Shown here one piece after another: positions 29,601 through 38,879 of a DNA stretch of 64,000 nt. Position numbers and translations under genes: made by a program. The notes beneath the pieces were generated by a model. The model worked only from the letters and a program-made list of their open reading frames with translations. It did not search any database and was not told the DNA's origin. The DNA lies in assembly GCF_014650895.1 (NCBI RefSeq), contig NZ_BMVV01000002.1:124001-188000 (forward strand), written 5' to 3'. The first letter of the stretch is position 1. Each line of letters starts with the position of its first letter. Source of the stretch: Streptomyces omiyaensis (GTDB taxonomy: Bacteria > Actinomycetota > Actinomycetes > Streptomycetales > Streptomycetaceae).

Positions 29601-29901
29601 GACCCGGCTGCTGTCGGCGGAGTGCGCGCCGGTCGGGCTGGACGTCTTCTCGGCGCAGCCGACCCGGATCGAGTACGCGCCGGAGGTGGCGGAGGCGATG
29701 CGCCGCCGCCGGATCGCGGCGATCGACGCGAAGCACCGGGACAGCGTCCTGACGTCGGTGGTGGACGCGGTGGACGACGTGGTCCACCGGCTGACCAGTC
29801 GTGGTCTCGTGGAGCTGGACGACTACGAGCGGAAGGCGCTGGTGAAGGATCTGACGGTGGCGTTCTACACGGGCCGTGGGGGTCCGGGCGAGGGCGCCTG
29901 A
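26656..29901 (+). CDS. SPFH/band-7 membrane protein with about 670-residue Pro/Ala/Gly-rich N-terminus
   Basis: A 1,081-residue protein. About residues 35-670 are low-complexity Pro/Ala/Ser/Gly/Thr with several internal repeats. Two membrane segments follow (VGVAGGLLALAGCAAVVWWAG and WALLALGVLVLLFAVGGLG). The final 230 residues are an SPFH/prohibitin domain (GYAWVLTLFGEYRGTVRRTGLVWASPL; SAVDAKGTALDVTVLVVWRVRD; YLREQVEAAMARVLSQL). SPFH proteins build ring scaffolds and membrane domains. The long N-terminus is probably disordered; its side of the membrane is unknown. The cell-wall hydrolase upstream suggests a role in envelope growth. Confidence 0.82.
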   Translation: MTAATPNDSGAAASRDAARTARRLTDGTLPRRPPPPAPAPPAEPSPAPAAAPPGAPAPTAPAAASGTPPTAPGTSQPASAGAPVAPTPASAVASGTPSPASAVASGGPPPTGTPGPVSGAASGVPLPAGAAAAPVTPGPVPAGAPSPTGSAASGAPSPTGAVTSGTSGPVSAASGAQDPASAAVSGASGTGPAASGTSNPAPAASGTSNPAPAASGTSNPAPAASGTSNPAPAASGTSNPAPAAAAPGPSPAVGGSGAGGPAVDPAARPGAGPAPGAPADRTPPPSPPGAAAPTASRPWEARPAPATPAAPAAAGAPPAGPGAAPSAAADAPVGPGVSTPAPTPAGPGTVGSAGPAASVSAGPVAAPPRGQGAVAPEAVFPAGRAAPADPAAREAGPTAGPSPAGAAHPAPAGPTAAPLRPAPAAGARSGTAVTEGPDPVRPPRPEAVTPPGPVTVRPAGGTRPAPSPHGATATRPASSAGGSAPAQGPAGEAPPSPGPAGRATGAPARTPVVSASAARPAGGVRQVPPTAGSPARTRTDGSAPGASRPPTEPQAAPGSAPPPTGTRGPARTSASTDTDTDTGVAPGAGAPVPPHRPEADRPPARPPQATPTTRATPTTRATPAAPSVSPAGRPAGGGPSGAVVGDGAPTRQAAPGGAGSSDLPAVPGAGVFKEERDVLDFGRITGARVTSIAVPVAASGRLPRRKNVIGAETTGSIPVHLLFRDGGGAGVPPRGTVDDGGPDTVAMAPPTGRAARAVIPRPATQPLPVRAGSARPAPTADPGLVERPAAVLPGWVGVAGGLLALAGCAAVVWWAGAVPAEAARMLRLPPRPYHGIHLAQWALLALGVLVLLFAVGGLGRGRVGYAWVLTLFGEYRGTVRRTGLVWASPLLLRRRVDVRLRHWRSEPLSAVDAKGTALDVTVLVVWRVRDTVRAALGVDGHEDYLREQVEAAMARVLSQLPADAFHEDAPTLRDAEAVGEALTRLLSAECAPVGLDVFSAQPTRIEYAPEVAEAMRRRRIAAIDAKHRDSVLTSVVDAVDDVVHRLTSRGLVELDDYERKALVKDLTVAFYTGRGGPGEGA
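27241..27390 (+). repeat. Five tandem 30-bp units in the SPFH gene
   Basis: Units starting GGTACCTCGAACCCGGCCCC repeat at 27241, 27271, 27301, 27331 and 27361 and encode five in-frame GTSNPAPAAS-type decapeptides. The first four are identical; the fifth has one silent change (AAC to AAT) and a diverging end, so the array is young. Confidence 0.93.
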
Positions 29902-29915
29902 GCGGGAGCGGAACC

Positions 29916-29939
29916 GGCCCGGGCGGGAACGCCCGGGCC
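29916..29939. terminator. GC hairpin terminator after the SPFH gene
   Basis: Perfect 10-bp stem GGCCCGGGCG / CGCCCGGGCC with loop GGAA, 14 bp after the stop. Confidence 0.75.
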
Positions 29940-29969
29940 GTTCGCGTTCTCGCCCCGCCACCCCGCCGT

Positions 29970-30021
29970 TGGTATGGACATGTTCAACTTCCGTCCCTAC
30001 CTTGGTACTTGGTCTAGACCT
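29970..30021. promoter_or_regulatory. DasR-type sites upstream of the LPMO gene
   Basis: TGGTCTAGACCT (30010-30021) matches the DasR responsive element TGGTCTAGACCA at 11 of 12 positions. A weaker TGGTATGGACAT lies 40 bp upstream (29970-29981). Known DasR sites control chitin and N-acetylglucosamine genes in Streptomyces; occupancy here is inferred. Confidence 0.75.
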
Positions 30022-30109
30022 AGAACGGTTCCTTCCGTACCACCCGCACGCGTGCAGCACGGCCCACGGGCATCACAGAACTCCCCCACGTTCTCCCTGG
30101 AGCGACAGC

Positions 30110-30700
30110 ATGCGCAAAAAGACAGGGCTGGCCGCCGTGGCGCTCGGCGTCACGGCCGCCTCGCTCTTCGCGACCAGCACCGCCAACAGTCACGGCTACA
30201 CCGACTCGCCGATCAGCCGCCAGAAGCTCTGTGCCAACGGCACGGTGACCAACTGCGGCAACATCCAGTGGGAGCCGCAGTCCGTCGAGGGGCTCAAGGG
30301 CTTCCCGGGCGCCGGACCCGCCGACGGCACCATCTGCGCCGGCGGCAACTCCCAGTTCGCCCAGCTGGACGACCCGCGCGGCGGCACCTGGCCGGCGACC
30401 AGGGTCACGGCGGGCCAGAGCTACACCTTCCGCTGGCAGTTCACGGCCCGCCACCGCACCACGGACTTCCGGTACTACATCACCAAGAACGGCTGGAACC
30501 CGAGCAGCAAGCTCACCCGGGCCCAGCTCGACCCCCAGCCGTTCCTGACCGTCCCGTACAACAGCCAGCAGCCGCCGGCCACGCTCTCGCACTCCGGGAC
30601 CATCCCGGCGGGCAAGACGGGCAAGCACCTGATCCTGGCGGTGTGGACGGTCGCGGACACGGCGAACGCCTTCTACGCCTGCTCGGACGTTCAGTTCTGA
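30110..30700 (+). CDS. Lytic polysaccharide monooxygenase AA10, chitin-active type
   Basis: A 196-residue secreted copper enzyme. The signal peptide ends ATSTANS, leaving His28 (HGYTDSPISRQKLC) as mature residue 1, as the copper histidine brace requires; the second ligand is His115 in TARHRTTDF. Four Cys are spaced as in small chitin-active AA10 enzymes, and the protein ends NAFYACSDVQF. There is no extra binding module. It oxidatively cuts crystalline chitin and so helps chitinases such as those at 37150 and 55960. A DasR-like site lies 89 bp upstream. Confidence 0.93.
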   Translation: MRKKTGLAAVALGVTAASLFATSTANSHGYTDSPISRQKLCANGTVTNCGNIQWEPQSVEGLKGFPGAGPADGTICAGGNSQFAQLDDPRGGTWPATRVTAGQSYTFRWQFTARHRTTDFRYYITKNGWNPSSKLTRAQLDPQPFLTVPYNSQQPPATLSHSGTIPAGKTGKHLILAVWTVADTANAFYACSDVQF

Positions 30701-30725
30701 CGCACCGTCAGTTACAGTCCGGGTC

Positions 30726-32405
30726 ATGACGGCCAGGACACGGGCAGGCGCGGACACCGTCGCGGAGCTCATACGGCGCCGCTGGGGCGACCACCGGACC
30801 GGGCTGAGGGACGAGCACCACACCCTCAGCCACCACCGGGCCGCCGCGGGCGCCGCCGCCCGGGCCGCCCTGCTCGTGGAGCTGATGCCACCCCGGCCGG
30901 GGGGCGAGCCGCACCTCGGCCTGCTGCTCGACAACACGCCGGAGTACCCGCTCTGGCTCGGCGCGGCGGCCCTCGCGGGGGCCGCCGTGGCCGGCATCAA
31001 CCCCACCCGGCGCGGCGCCGAACTCGCCCGCGACATCACCCACACCGCCTGCCGGGTCCTCGTCACCCAGCGCGCCCACCTGCCGCTCCTCGACGGCCTC
31101 CCGCTGCCGGGGCTCCGCGTGCTGGTCACCGACACCGAGGCGTACGAGGAGCTCCTCGCGCCCTACGCGGACGCCCGCCCCGGCGACGCCGTCCTCGGCC
31201 CCGTCGGCCCCGGCACCCGCTACCTCCTCACCTTCACCTCCGGCTCCACCGGTGCCCCCAAGGCCGCGCTCCGCAGCCAGGGCGCGGTCGCCGCCGCCGG
31301 CGCCTCGCTCGCCCGCGCCTTCTCCGTCGGCCCGGACGACACCCACTACGTCTGCATGCCGATGTTCCACGGCAACGCCGTCATCGCCGACTGGGCGCCC
31401 GCCCTCGCCGCCGGCGCCGGGATCGCGCTGCGGGCCCGCTTCTCCGCCTCCCGCTTCCTCCCGGACGTCCGCCGCTTCGACGCCACCTACTTCACCTACG
31501 TCGGCCGCGCCGTCCAGTACCTCCTCGCCACCCCGCCCGGCCCGCACGACCGCGACCACCGGCTCCGCCTCGGCTTCGGCACCGAGGCGGGCGCGGCCGA
31601 CGCGGCCCGCTTCCGCGAGCGCTTCGGGGTGCCGCTGGTCGAGGGGTACGGCTCCTCCGAGGGCGGCGCGTCGGTCCAGCGCACCCCCGACACCCCGCCC
31701 GGGGCGATCGGCCGCGCCGCCGCCGGCGACGACCTGGCCGTCGTGGACCCGGTCTCCCTGGCCGAGTGCCCGCCGGCCCGCTTCTCGCCCGCAGGCCGCC
31801 TCCTCAACGGCGACGCGGCGATCGGCGAGCTCGTCAACCGCGGCGGCACCGGCACCTTCGAGGGCTACTGGCGCAACCCGGACGCGGAGGCCGCCCGGCG
31901 GCGCGGCGGCTGGTACTGGACAGGAGACCTCTTCTACCGGGACGCGGCCGGCTTCCTCTACTTCGCCGGCCGCACCGACGACCGGCTCCGCGTGGACGGC
32001 GAGAACCTCGCCGCCGCCATGATCGAGGCGATCCTGGCCCGCTGGGACCGGACCGCGGGGGTCGCCGTCTACGCGGTGCCCGACCCGGTCGCCGGCGACC
32101 GGGTCATGGCCGCGCTCGCCCTGCGCCCCGGCGCCGTCTTCGACCCCGGGGCCTTCGCCGCCTTCCTCGCCGCCCAGCCCGACCTCGGCACGAAGATGCC
32201 CCCGCGCTTCGTCCGCGTCGCCCCCGCCCTGCCCCTCACCGCCACCGGCAAGATCCACCGCGTCGCCCTGCGCCGCGCCTCCTTCCTCTGCGCCGACCCC
32301 GTCTGGTGGCGCCCGGCGCCGGCGTCCCCGTACGAGCCCCTCACCGCCCCCGCGATCGCCGCCCTCCGCGCCGAGTACGCCCGCCACGGCCGCGCACCGG
32401 CCTGA
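30726..32405 (+). CDS. AMP-forming acyl-CoA synthetase (FadD-like)
   Basis: A 559-residue adenylating enzyme. The phosphate loop is LTFTSGSTGAPKAALRS (about residue 170), followed by GYGSSEGGASVQRTP, the WYWTGDLFYRD motif with the ATP ribose Asp, the hinge GRTDDRLRVDGENL, and the catalytic Lys in LPLTATGKIHRVAL. It activates a carboxylic acid, probably a fatty acid, as its CoA ester. It begins 25 bp after the LPMO stop, but the two functions do not clearly connect. The specific substrate is unknown. Confidence 0.88.
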   Translation: MTARTRAGADTVAELIRRRWGDHRTGLRDEHHTLSHHRAAAGAAARAALLVELMPPRPGGEPHLGLLLDNTPEYPLWLGAAALAGAAVAGINPTRRGAELARDITHTACRVLVTQRAHLPLLDGLPLPGLRVLVTDTEAYEELLAPYADARPGDAVLGPVGPGTRYLLTFTSGSTGAPKAALRSQGAVAAAGASLARAFSVGPDDTHYVCMPMFHGNAVIADWAPALAAGAGIALRARFSASRFLPDVRRFDATYFTYVGRAVQYLLATPPGPHDRDHRLRLGFGTEAGAADAARFRERFGVPLVEGYGSSEGGASVQRTPDTPPGAIGRAAAGDDLAVVDPVSLAECPPARFSPAGRLLNGDAAIGELVNRGGTGTFEGYWRNPDAEAARRRGGWYWTGDLFYRDAAGFLYFAGRTDDRLRVDGENLAAAMIEAILARWDRTAGVAVYAVPDPVAGDRVMAALALRPGAVFDPGAFAAFLAAQPDLGTKMPPRFVRVAPALPLTATGKIHRVALRRASFLCADPVWWRPAPASPYEPLTAPAIAALRAEYARHGRAPA

Positions 32406-32507
32406 GGGACGCCCTGCCGCCCGGGCCGGGGGTGGGGCCGGCCCCACCCCCGCACACCCTCCCGCCCCATGGTCCGGGAGCGGTGCCGCCGCCTACGGTG
32501 GGCGGTC

Positions 32508-33803
32508 ATGGAAGCACGTGACGTCCGGCAGGCCCCCGTCCGCCGGCCCCGGCGGTACCCCTTCGGCGCGTGGCCGTGGCGGAGCGCCGCCTATCTGGTG
32601 ACGGGGGTCCTCGGGGGCGCCCTCGCCTGCGCGGTCCTCCTCGTCCTGCTGCTCGCCTCCCTCCTCCTCGTCGGGATCCCGCTGCTGCTGTCCGGCGGGG
32701 TGGCGCTCGGCGGGGCCGAGCGGCTGCGGCTGCGGCTCGTCGACCGGCTGCCGGCCGCCGATCCGCACCGGGTGCCCGCCGTGCCCGGGCTCGGTGCCTG
32801 GGTGCGGACCCGGGCGGGGGAGCGGGCGACCTGGCGGGAGCTCGGGTACGCGCTCCTCTTCGCCACCGTCCTGTGGCCGCTCGACGCCCTCGTGCTCGCC
32901 CTCGCGGTCGGTGCGCCGGGCACGCTGCTCGCCGCCCCGCTGCTGCTCGCCGCCGACGGCCACGAGACCAAGCTCCTCAAGGCCGTCCTGGTCACCTCGT
33001 ACCCCGGCGCCCTCGCGGGCGCCGCCGTCGGCGCGCTCGCCCTCGTCGTCCTGGGCCGTCCGCTCGGCCTGTACGCGACCGGGCGGGGCGCGCTGGCCCG
33101 GGCGCTGCTCACGCCCCGGGAGCGGGACGGGCTCGGCGAGGTGCTCGCCTCCCGGGCCCGGCTCGTCGACGCCTTCGAGGCCGAGCGCCGCCGCATCGAG
33201 CGCGACCTCCACGACGGGGCCCAGCACCGGCTCGTCGCGCTCACCATGACCCTGGGCCTGGCCCGGCTCGACGCCCCGCCGGGGAGCCCGCTGGAGGAGC
33301 GGCTCGGACAGGCCCAGGAGGAGGCCGGGCAGGTCCTCGCCGAGCTGCGCGAGCTGATCCACGGCATCCATCCGCAGGTCCTGGCCGACTACGGCCTCGG
33401 CCCGGCCCTCGGCGACGCCGCCGACCGCACGGCCGTCCCCGTCGACACCGCGCTCGACGGCCTGCCCCGGCTGCCGGCCGCGGTGGAGAGCGCCGCCCAC
33501 TTCACCGGCCGCGAGGCGCTGGCCAACGTCGACCGGCACAGCGGGGCCTCCCGCGCCCGTCTCGCCGCCCGCCACGACGGCCGCGTCCTCGTCCTCACCG
33601 TCGAGGACGACGGCCGCGGCGGCGCGGACCCGGCCCGGGGCTCCGGACTGACCGGACTCGCCGACCGGCTCGCGGTCCTCGATGGCACACTGACGATCAC
33701 CAGCCCGCCGGGCGGGCCGACGGTCCTACGAGTGGAGATCCCGTGCCGCGTTCGCTCCGAGTCGTCCTCGCCGAGGACGGCGTCCTCCTCCGCGAGGGAC
33801 TGA
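32508..33803 (+). CDS. Sensor histidine kinase (NarL-type partner)
   Basis: A 431-residue kinase from ATG 32508. Several hydrophobic segments occupy the first 200 residues (LVTGVLGGALACAVLLVLLLASLLLVG; ALVLALAVGAPGTLLAAPLLLA; ALAGAAVGALALVVLG). The HisKA_3 phosphoacceptor is in ERRRIERDLHDGAQHRLVALTMTLG and the HATPase N-box in TGREALANVDRHSGAS, with GSGLTGLADRLAVLDGTL as the lid. No defined sensor domain is visible, so the signal is probably a membrane or envelope state. It overlaps its response regulator by 61 bp. Confidence 0.9.
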   Translation: MEARDVRQAPVRRPRRYPFGAWPWRSAAYLVTGVLGGALACAVLLVLLLASLLLVGIPLLLSGGVALGGAERLRLRLVDRLPAADPHRVPAVPGLGAWVRTRAGERATWRELGYALLFATVLWPLDALVLALAVGAPGTLLAAPLLLAADGHETKLLKAVLVTSYPGALAGAAVGALALVVLGRPLGLYATGRGALARALLTPRERDGLGEVLASRARLVDAFEAERRRIERDLHDGAQHRLVALTMTLGLARLDAPPGSPLEERLGQAQEEAGQVLAELRELIHGIHPQVLADYGLGPALGDAADRTAVPVDTALDGLPRLPAAVESAAHFTGREALANVDRHSGASRARLAARHDGRVLVLTVEDDGRGGADPARGSGLTGLADRLAVLDGTLTITSPPGGPTVLRVEIPCRVRSESSSPRTASSSARD

Positions 33804-34396
33804 TCGGGCTGCTCGCGAGGTTCGGCCACGAGGTGGTGGCCGCCGTCGGCGACGCGGAGGCGCTGCGCGCGGCGGTCGCCGCCCACGACCCGGACGTGGT
33901 CGTCACCGACGTGCGGATGCCGCCCGGTTTCCGGGACGAGGGGCTGCGGGCCGCCGTCGCCCTGCGCGCGGACCGCCCCGGCCTGCCGGTGCTCGTCCTC
34001 AGCCAGTACGTGCAGCGGGACTACGCGGCCGACCTCCTCGACTCGGGCGACGGCACCGGCGTCGGCTATCTGCTCAAGGACCGGGTGGGGCAGGTGGCGG
34101 AGTTCGTGGACGCGCTGGACCGGGTGGCCGCGGGCGGCACGGTCGTCGACCCGGAGGTCGTGCGGCAGCTGCTGCGCCGGCGCCGGGACCCGCTGGCGGC
34201 GCTCACCCCGCGCGAGCGGGAGGTGCTGGGGCTGGTGGCGGAGGGGCACTCCAACGGGGAGGTGGCCCGCCGGCTCGTCGTCACCGAGGCGGCCGTGGGC
34301 AAGCACATCGGCAACATCCTGGCCAAGCTGGACCTGCCGCCGGCCGAGGACACCCACCGCCGGGTCCTCGCGGTCCTCGCCTACCTCCAGGCGTGA
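33743..34396 (+). CDS. NarL/LuxR-type response regulator
   Basis: A 217-residue regulator. The receiver domain has the acidic pair ED (11-12), phosphoacceptor Asp56 in DVVVTDVRMPP and Lys in YLLKDRVG. The LuxR helix-turn-helix is LTPREREVLGLVAEGHSNGEVARRLVVTEAAVGKHIGNILAKL. The GTG start at 33743 lies inside the kinase gene (61-bp overlap in another frame), so the pair is tightly coupled. Target genes are unknown. Confidence 0.92.
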   Translation: MPRSLRVVLAEDGVLLREGLIGLLARFGHEVVAAVGDAEALRAAVAAHDPDVVVTDVRMPPGFRDEGLRAAVALRADRPGLPVLVLSQYVQRDYAADLLDSGDGTGVGYLLKDRVGQVAEFVDALDRVAAGGTVVDPEVVRQLLRRRRDPLAALTPREREVLGLVAEGHSNGEVARRLVVTEAAVGKHIGNILAKLDLPPAEDTHRRVLAVLAYLQA

Positions 34397-34411
34397 CCCG
34401 CCCGGACATGC

Positions 34412-34443
34412 GGAAAGCCCCCCGCTTCCGCGAGGGGCTTTCC
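34412..34443 (-). terminator. Terminator shared by response regulator and tRNA-Lys copy 2
   Basis: Stem GGAAAGCCCCcCGC / GCGaGGGGCTTTCC with loop TTCC and one mismatch. It lies 16 bp after the response-regulator stop and 6 bp past the tRNA 3' end, so it can serve both strands. Confidence 0.8.
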
Positions 34444-34449
34444 CGTCTG

Positions 34450-34523
34450 TGCGCCGCCAGGGACTCGAACCCCGGACCCGCTGATTAAGAGTCAGCTGCT
34501 CTAACCAACTGAGCTAGCGGCGC
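34450..34523 (-). tRNA. tRNA-Lys(CUU), copy 2
   Basis: Identical over all 74 nt to the copies at 24955 and 42546, same orientation, anticodon CTT. The IclR gene lies upstream on the same strand, 119 bp away. Confidence 0.97.
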
Positions 34524-34564
34524 CTGCTGACAGAGAAAATACTACCCGGTCCCGGGGGGTGCTC
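34524..34564 (-). promoter_or_regulatory. Promoter region of tRNA-Lys copy 2
   Basis: GAGCACCCC and a -10-like TAGTAT (34539-34544), exactly 16 bp upstream of the tRNA as in copy 1; the proximal TCTCTGTCAGCAG is identical to copy 1. Confidence 0.6.
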
Positions 34565-34642
34565 GTGACCACGCCGCCGCAGCTCCGGATTCCCCCGTTC
34601 CGGCGGGCCCGCCGGCCCTTCCCGCGCCCCGGTCCTCCCGGC

Positions 34643-35401
34643 TCAGATCGCCAGCGACAGCACCACCGGCGCCGCCCGCCGGTTCAGCGTGTCGGCGGCG
34701 GCGCGCAGCCGGTGCGCGTGCTCGATCGGGAGGGAGAGCGCCAGGCAGCCCACGGAGGAGCCGGCCGTCAGCGGGACGGCGGCGCAGACCGTGCCGACCG
34801 CGTACTCCTGGAGGTCGAGGACCGGGACGGTGGGCGGCTGGCTGTCCAGCTTGGAGAAGAGCACCTTCTCGCTGGTGATCGTCCGGGAGGTGAGCCGGGC
34901 GATCTTGTGCCGGGAGAGGTGGTCGCGCCGCCCGTCGAGGTCGAGCTGGGTGAGCAGGCACTTGCCGACGGCGCTGGCGTGGGCGGCGGAGCGGAAGTCG
35001 ACCCACTCGTGGACCTTGGGCGTGAGCGGGCCGTCGGCGAACTGGGTGATCCGCACCTCGCCGTCGATGTACCGGCTGATGTAGACCGCGGCCCCGACGG
35101 AGTCGCGCAGCTCGCCGAGGGTCTCCTGGAGCTTGGCCTGGAGCGCCTCGCGGCGGGTCGCGCCGGAGCCGAGGAGGACCAGCGAGTCCCCGATGACGTA
35201 GGCGCCGTTGGAGACCTGCTCGACGTACCCCTCGCGCCGGAGCATGAGGAGGAGGGGCGACAGGTGGGCGACGGGCAGTCCGGCCTCGCGGGCGATCTGG
35301 ACGTCCGACACGCCGCCGCCGTGGCGCGAGACCGTCTCCAGGACGCGCAGGGCGTATTGCACCGAGTGGAACGGCGCGGTGGGCTCGGGCTTCAGCGCCA
35401 C
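34643..35401 (-). CDS. IclR-family transcriptional regulator
   Basis: A 252-residue regulator. The winged helix spans about residues 12-75 (FHSVQYALRVLETVSRHGGGVSDVQIAREAGLPVAHLSPLLLMLRREGYVE) and the IclR effector domain follows (GAAVYISRYIDGEVRITQF; SAAHASAVGKCLLTQL; TVCAAVPLTAGSSVGCLALSLP). Family members respond to small carbon metabolites. It is divergent from an LLM oxidoreductase across a gene-free gap that holds a perfect palindrome. Effector and targets are unknown. Confidence 0.9.
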   Translation of the reverse strand: MALKPEPTAPFHSVQYALRVLETVSRHGGGVSDVQIAREAGLPVAHLSPLLLMLRREGYVEQVSNGAYVIGDSLVLLGSGATRREALQAKLQETLGELRDSVGAAVYISRYIDGEVRITQFADGPLTPKVHEWVDFRSAAHASAVGKCLLTQLDLDGRRDHLSRHKIARLTSRTITSEKVLFSKLDSQPPTVPVLDLQEYAVGTVCAAVPLTAGSSVGCLALSLPIEHAHRLRAAADTLNRRAAPVVLSLAI

Positions 35402-35776
35402 GGTTTCCCCCTACCAGGTTGTGACCGCAAGCTTCCGTACCACGATAGCCGCCAAGGGCCCTTTGCGGAGAGGCTGTTGGCGAGAATCATGCGGAGGATC
35501 GGGGCCCTGTACTGGGGCGGGCCACTATGGCATATGCCAAAGGCATGAAGGACGGAAAGAGGGGGAGGTCAGGCGGGCGCGGCCGCGTTTTCGGGCAGGC
35601 GTTCGGCTCGCACCGAAACCGCGGTCCCCCGGACGGAAACGGACCCGGACGCCGCCCTTCCGTTGGCTGGAATGTGACCCCGGTCACCCGGTGCGCCCCG
35701 TTCGCCCCGGAATAAGAGCCCCCGTACCCCTGTTGCCGCACGGATGGACGTACCCGCACGGAGGAAGGACCGGACG
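35402..35776. other. Gene-free divergent region with palindrome TGGCATATGCCA
   Basis: No credible gene. At 35528-35539 there is a perfect 12-bp palindrome TGGCATATGCCA, overlapped by a second inverted repeat ATGCC-AAA-GGCAT (35534-35546). It lies about 130 bp upstream of the IclR gene and could be an operator. A frame at 35527-35715 starts inside it but is Arg/Gly-rich without coding signs. Confidence 0.5.
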
Positions 35777-36895
35777 GTGAGCGAGACCGGCACCCAGGAA
35801 GAAGACGCAGGCGCGGCGGACCGCGCCGTACGGGGGGAGGCCCTGGGCAGCGCCCCCGTGCCGCTCTCCGTGCTGGACCTGGTGACGGTCGGCGGCGGTT
35901 CCACCGCGAGCCGCTCCCTCGCCACCAGCGTGGAGCTCAGCCGGCTCGCCGAGCGGCGCGGCTACCACCGCCACTGGGTGGCCGAACACCACTCCATGCC
36001 CGGGGTCGCCTCCTCCTCCCCGGCCGTGATCCTCGCCCACCTCGCCGCCCACACCCGCCGCATCCGCCTCGGCTCCGGCGGCGTGATGCTCCCCAACCAC
36101 GCCCCGCTGGTGATCGCCGAGCAGTTCGGCACCCTGGAGGCGCTCGCCCCGGGCCGGATCGACCTCGGCCTCGGCCGCGCGCCCGGCACCGACGGCGCCA
36201 CCGCCGCCGCCCTGCGCCGCACGGACACCCTGAACGAGGGCGCCGACGACTTCCCCGAGCAGCTGTCCGAGCTGACCCGCTTCCTCGACGACGACTTCCC
36301 GGACGGGCACCCCTACTCCCGGATCCACGCCGTGCCCGGCCCGGTGCAGGGCCCGAAGGGCCGGCCGCCGGTCTGGCTGCTCGGCTCCTCCGGCTTCAGC
36401 GCCCGCCTCGCCGGACTGCTCGGGCTGCCCTTCGCCTTCGCCCACCACTTCTCGGCGCGCAACACGATCCCCGCGCTCGACCTCTACCGGCAGTCCTTCC
36501 GCCCCTCCGCGGTGCTGGACGAGCCCTACGCCCTCATCGGCGTCGGCGCCCTCGCCGCCGACGACGAGAAGGAGGCCCGCCGCCAGGTGCTCACCGGCGC
36601 GCTGTCGATGCTGCGGCTGCGCACCGGCCGGCCCGGGCTCATCCCGACGCCGGAGGAGGCGGAGGCGTACGGCTTCTCCCCGGCGGAGCGCGAGTTCACC
36701 GACGGCTGGCTGGCGAACGTCGTGTACGGCACCCCGGACGCGGTCCGGTCGGGCCTCGACGAGCTGCGGAAGCGGACCGGCGCCGACGAGCTGATGCTGA
36801 CCGCCAACGTGCACGGCGGGGAGGCGCGGCTGCGGAGCTACGAGCTGATCGCGGACGCCTACGACTTGCCCGTCCTGGACCCGCGGGCGGGCTGA
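35777..36895 (+). CDS. LLM-class flavin-dependent oxidoreductase (luciferase-like, MsnO8 type)
   Basis: A 372-residue protein from GTG 35777, preceded by GAGGAAGG. The luciferase-like fold is read from PLSVLDLVTVGGGSTASRSLATSVELSRLAERRGYHRHWVAEHHSMPGVASSSPAV, then IRLGSGGVMLPNHAPLVIAEQFGTLEALAPGRIDLGLGRAPG, and VWLLGSSGFSARLAGLLGLPFAFAHHFS. These enzymes use reduced flavin to oxidise organic substrates; the substrate cannot be predicted. The divergent IclR regulator may control it. Confidence 0.9.
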   Translation: MSETGTQEEDAGAADRAVRGEALGSAPVPLSVLDLVTVGGGSTASRSLATSVELSRLAERRGYHRHWVAEHHSMPGVASSSPAVILAHLAAHTRRIRLGSGGVMLPNHAPLVIAEQFGTLEALAPGRIDLGLGRAPGTDGATAAALRRTDTLNEGADDFPEQLSELTRFLDDDFPDGHPYSRIHAVPGPVQGPKGRPPVWLLGSSGFSARLAGLLGLPFAFAHHFSARNTIPALDLYRQSFRPSAVLDEPYALIGVGALAADDEKEARRQVLTGALSMLRLRTGRPGLIPTPEEAEAYGFSPAEREFTDGWLANVVYGTPDAVRSGLDELRKRTGADELMLTANVHGGEARLRSYELIADAYDLPVLDPRAG

Positions 36896-36910
36896 ATCCG
36901 TGATTCCGTC

Positions 36911-36942
36911 GGGCGGTTGGTTCCGTCCCGAACCACCCGCCC
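36911..36942. terminator. Hairpin after the LLM oxidoreductase gene
   Basis: Stem GGGCGGTTGGTTC / GAACCACCCGCCC (one mismatch) with a 6-base loop, 15 bp after the stop. It is followed by a second terminator. Confidence 0.65.
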
Positions 36943-36962
36943 GGCTTCCCTAAGTGAACCTT

Positions 36963-37001
36963 AAACCGCTCGTCACCGATGGTGGCGGGCGGTTTCTTTT
37001 T
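36963..37001 (+). terminator. Rho-independent terminator with T tract
   Basis: AAACCGC...GCGGTTT stem with an inner TCGTCACC / GGTGGCGG pairing, followed by CTTTTT. This is a textbook intrinsic terminator, rare in such GC-rich DNA, and it insulates the chitinase promoter. Confidence 0.85.
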
Positions 37002-37039
37002 GTGCTGCACGCCTCTGACGAGCTCTTTCTCCGTCGAAT

Positions 37040-37068
37040 TGGTCTAGTCCTCAATCTGGTTCAGACCA
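37040..37068. promoter_or_regulatory. Pair of DasR-type 12-bp sites upstream of the GH18 chitinase
   Basis: TGGTCTAGTCCT (37040-37051) and TGGTTCAGACCA (37057-37068), 17 bp apart. Both resemble TGGTCTAGACCA. Streptomyces chitinase promoters are known to carry paired 12-bp repeats of this kind. Confidence 0.78.
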
Positions 37069-37149
37069 TTGACGCGCCGTTCACGCGGGAGCTATCACTT
37101 CTCCAACTCCTTGTACGGCACCACCAGTACCCCCCATCGGAGGACGCTC

Positions 37150-38847
<1,698 letters not shown>

Positions 38848-38879
38848 GGCCTGAACCCGCCCCACCCCGCATGAACCAC

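Noticed and set aside
25696..30060. Minus-strand frame of 1,454 codons opposite the hydrolase and SPFH genes
   Set aside because: It is the complement of two clearly recognised genes, is Arg/Gly-rich without motifs and owes its length to GC-rich codon bias.
35527..35715. Possible small gene upstream of the LLM oxidoreductase
   Set aside because: It starts inside a palindrome, has no ribosome binding site and the product is Arg/Gly-rich without any recognisable feature.
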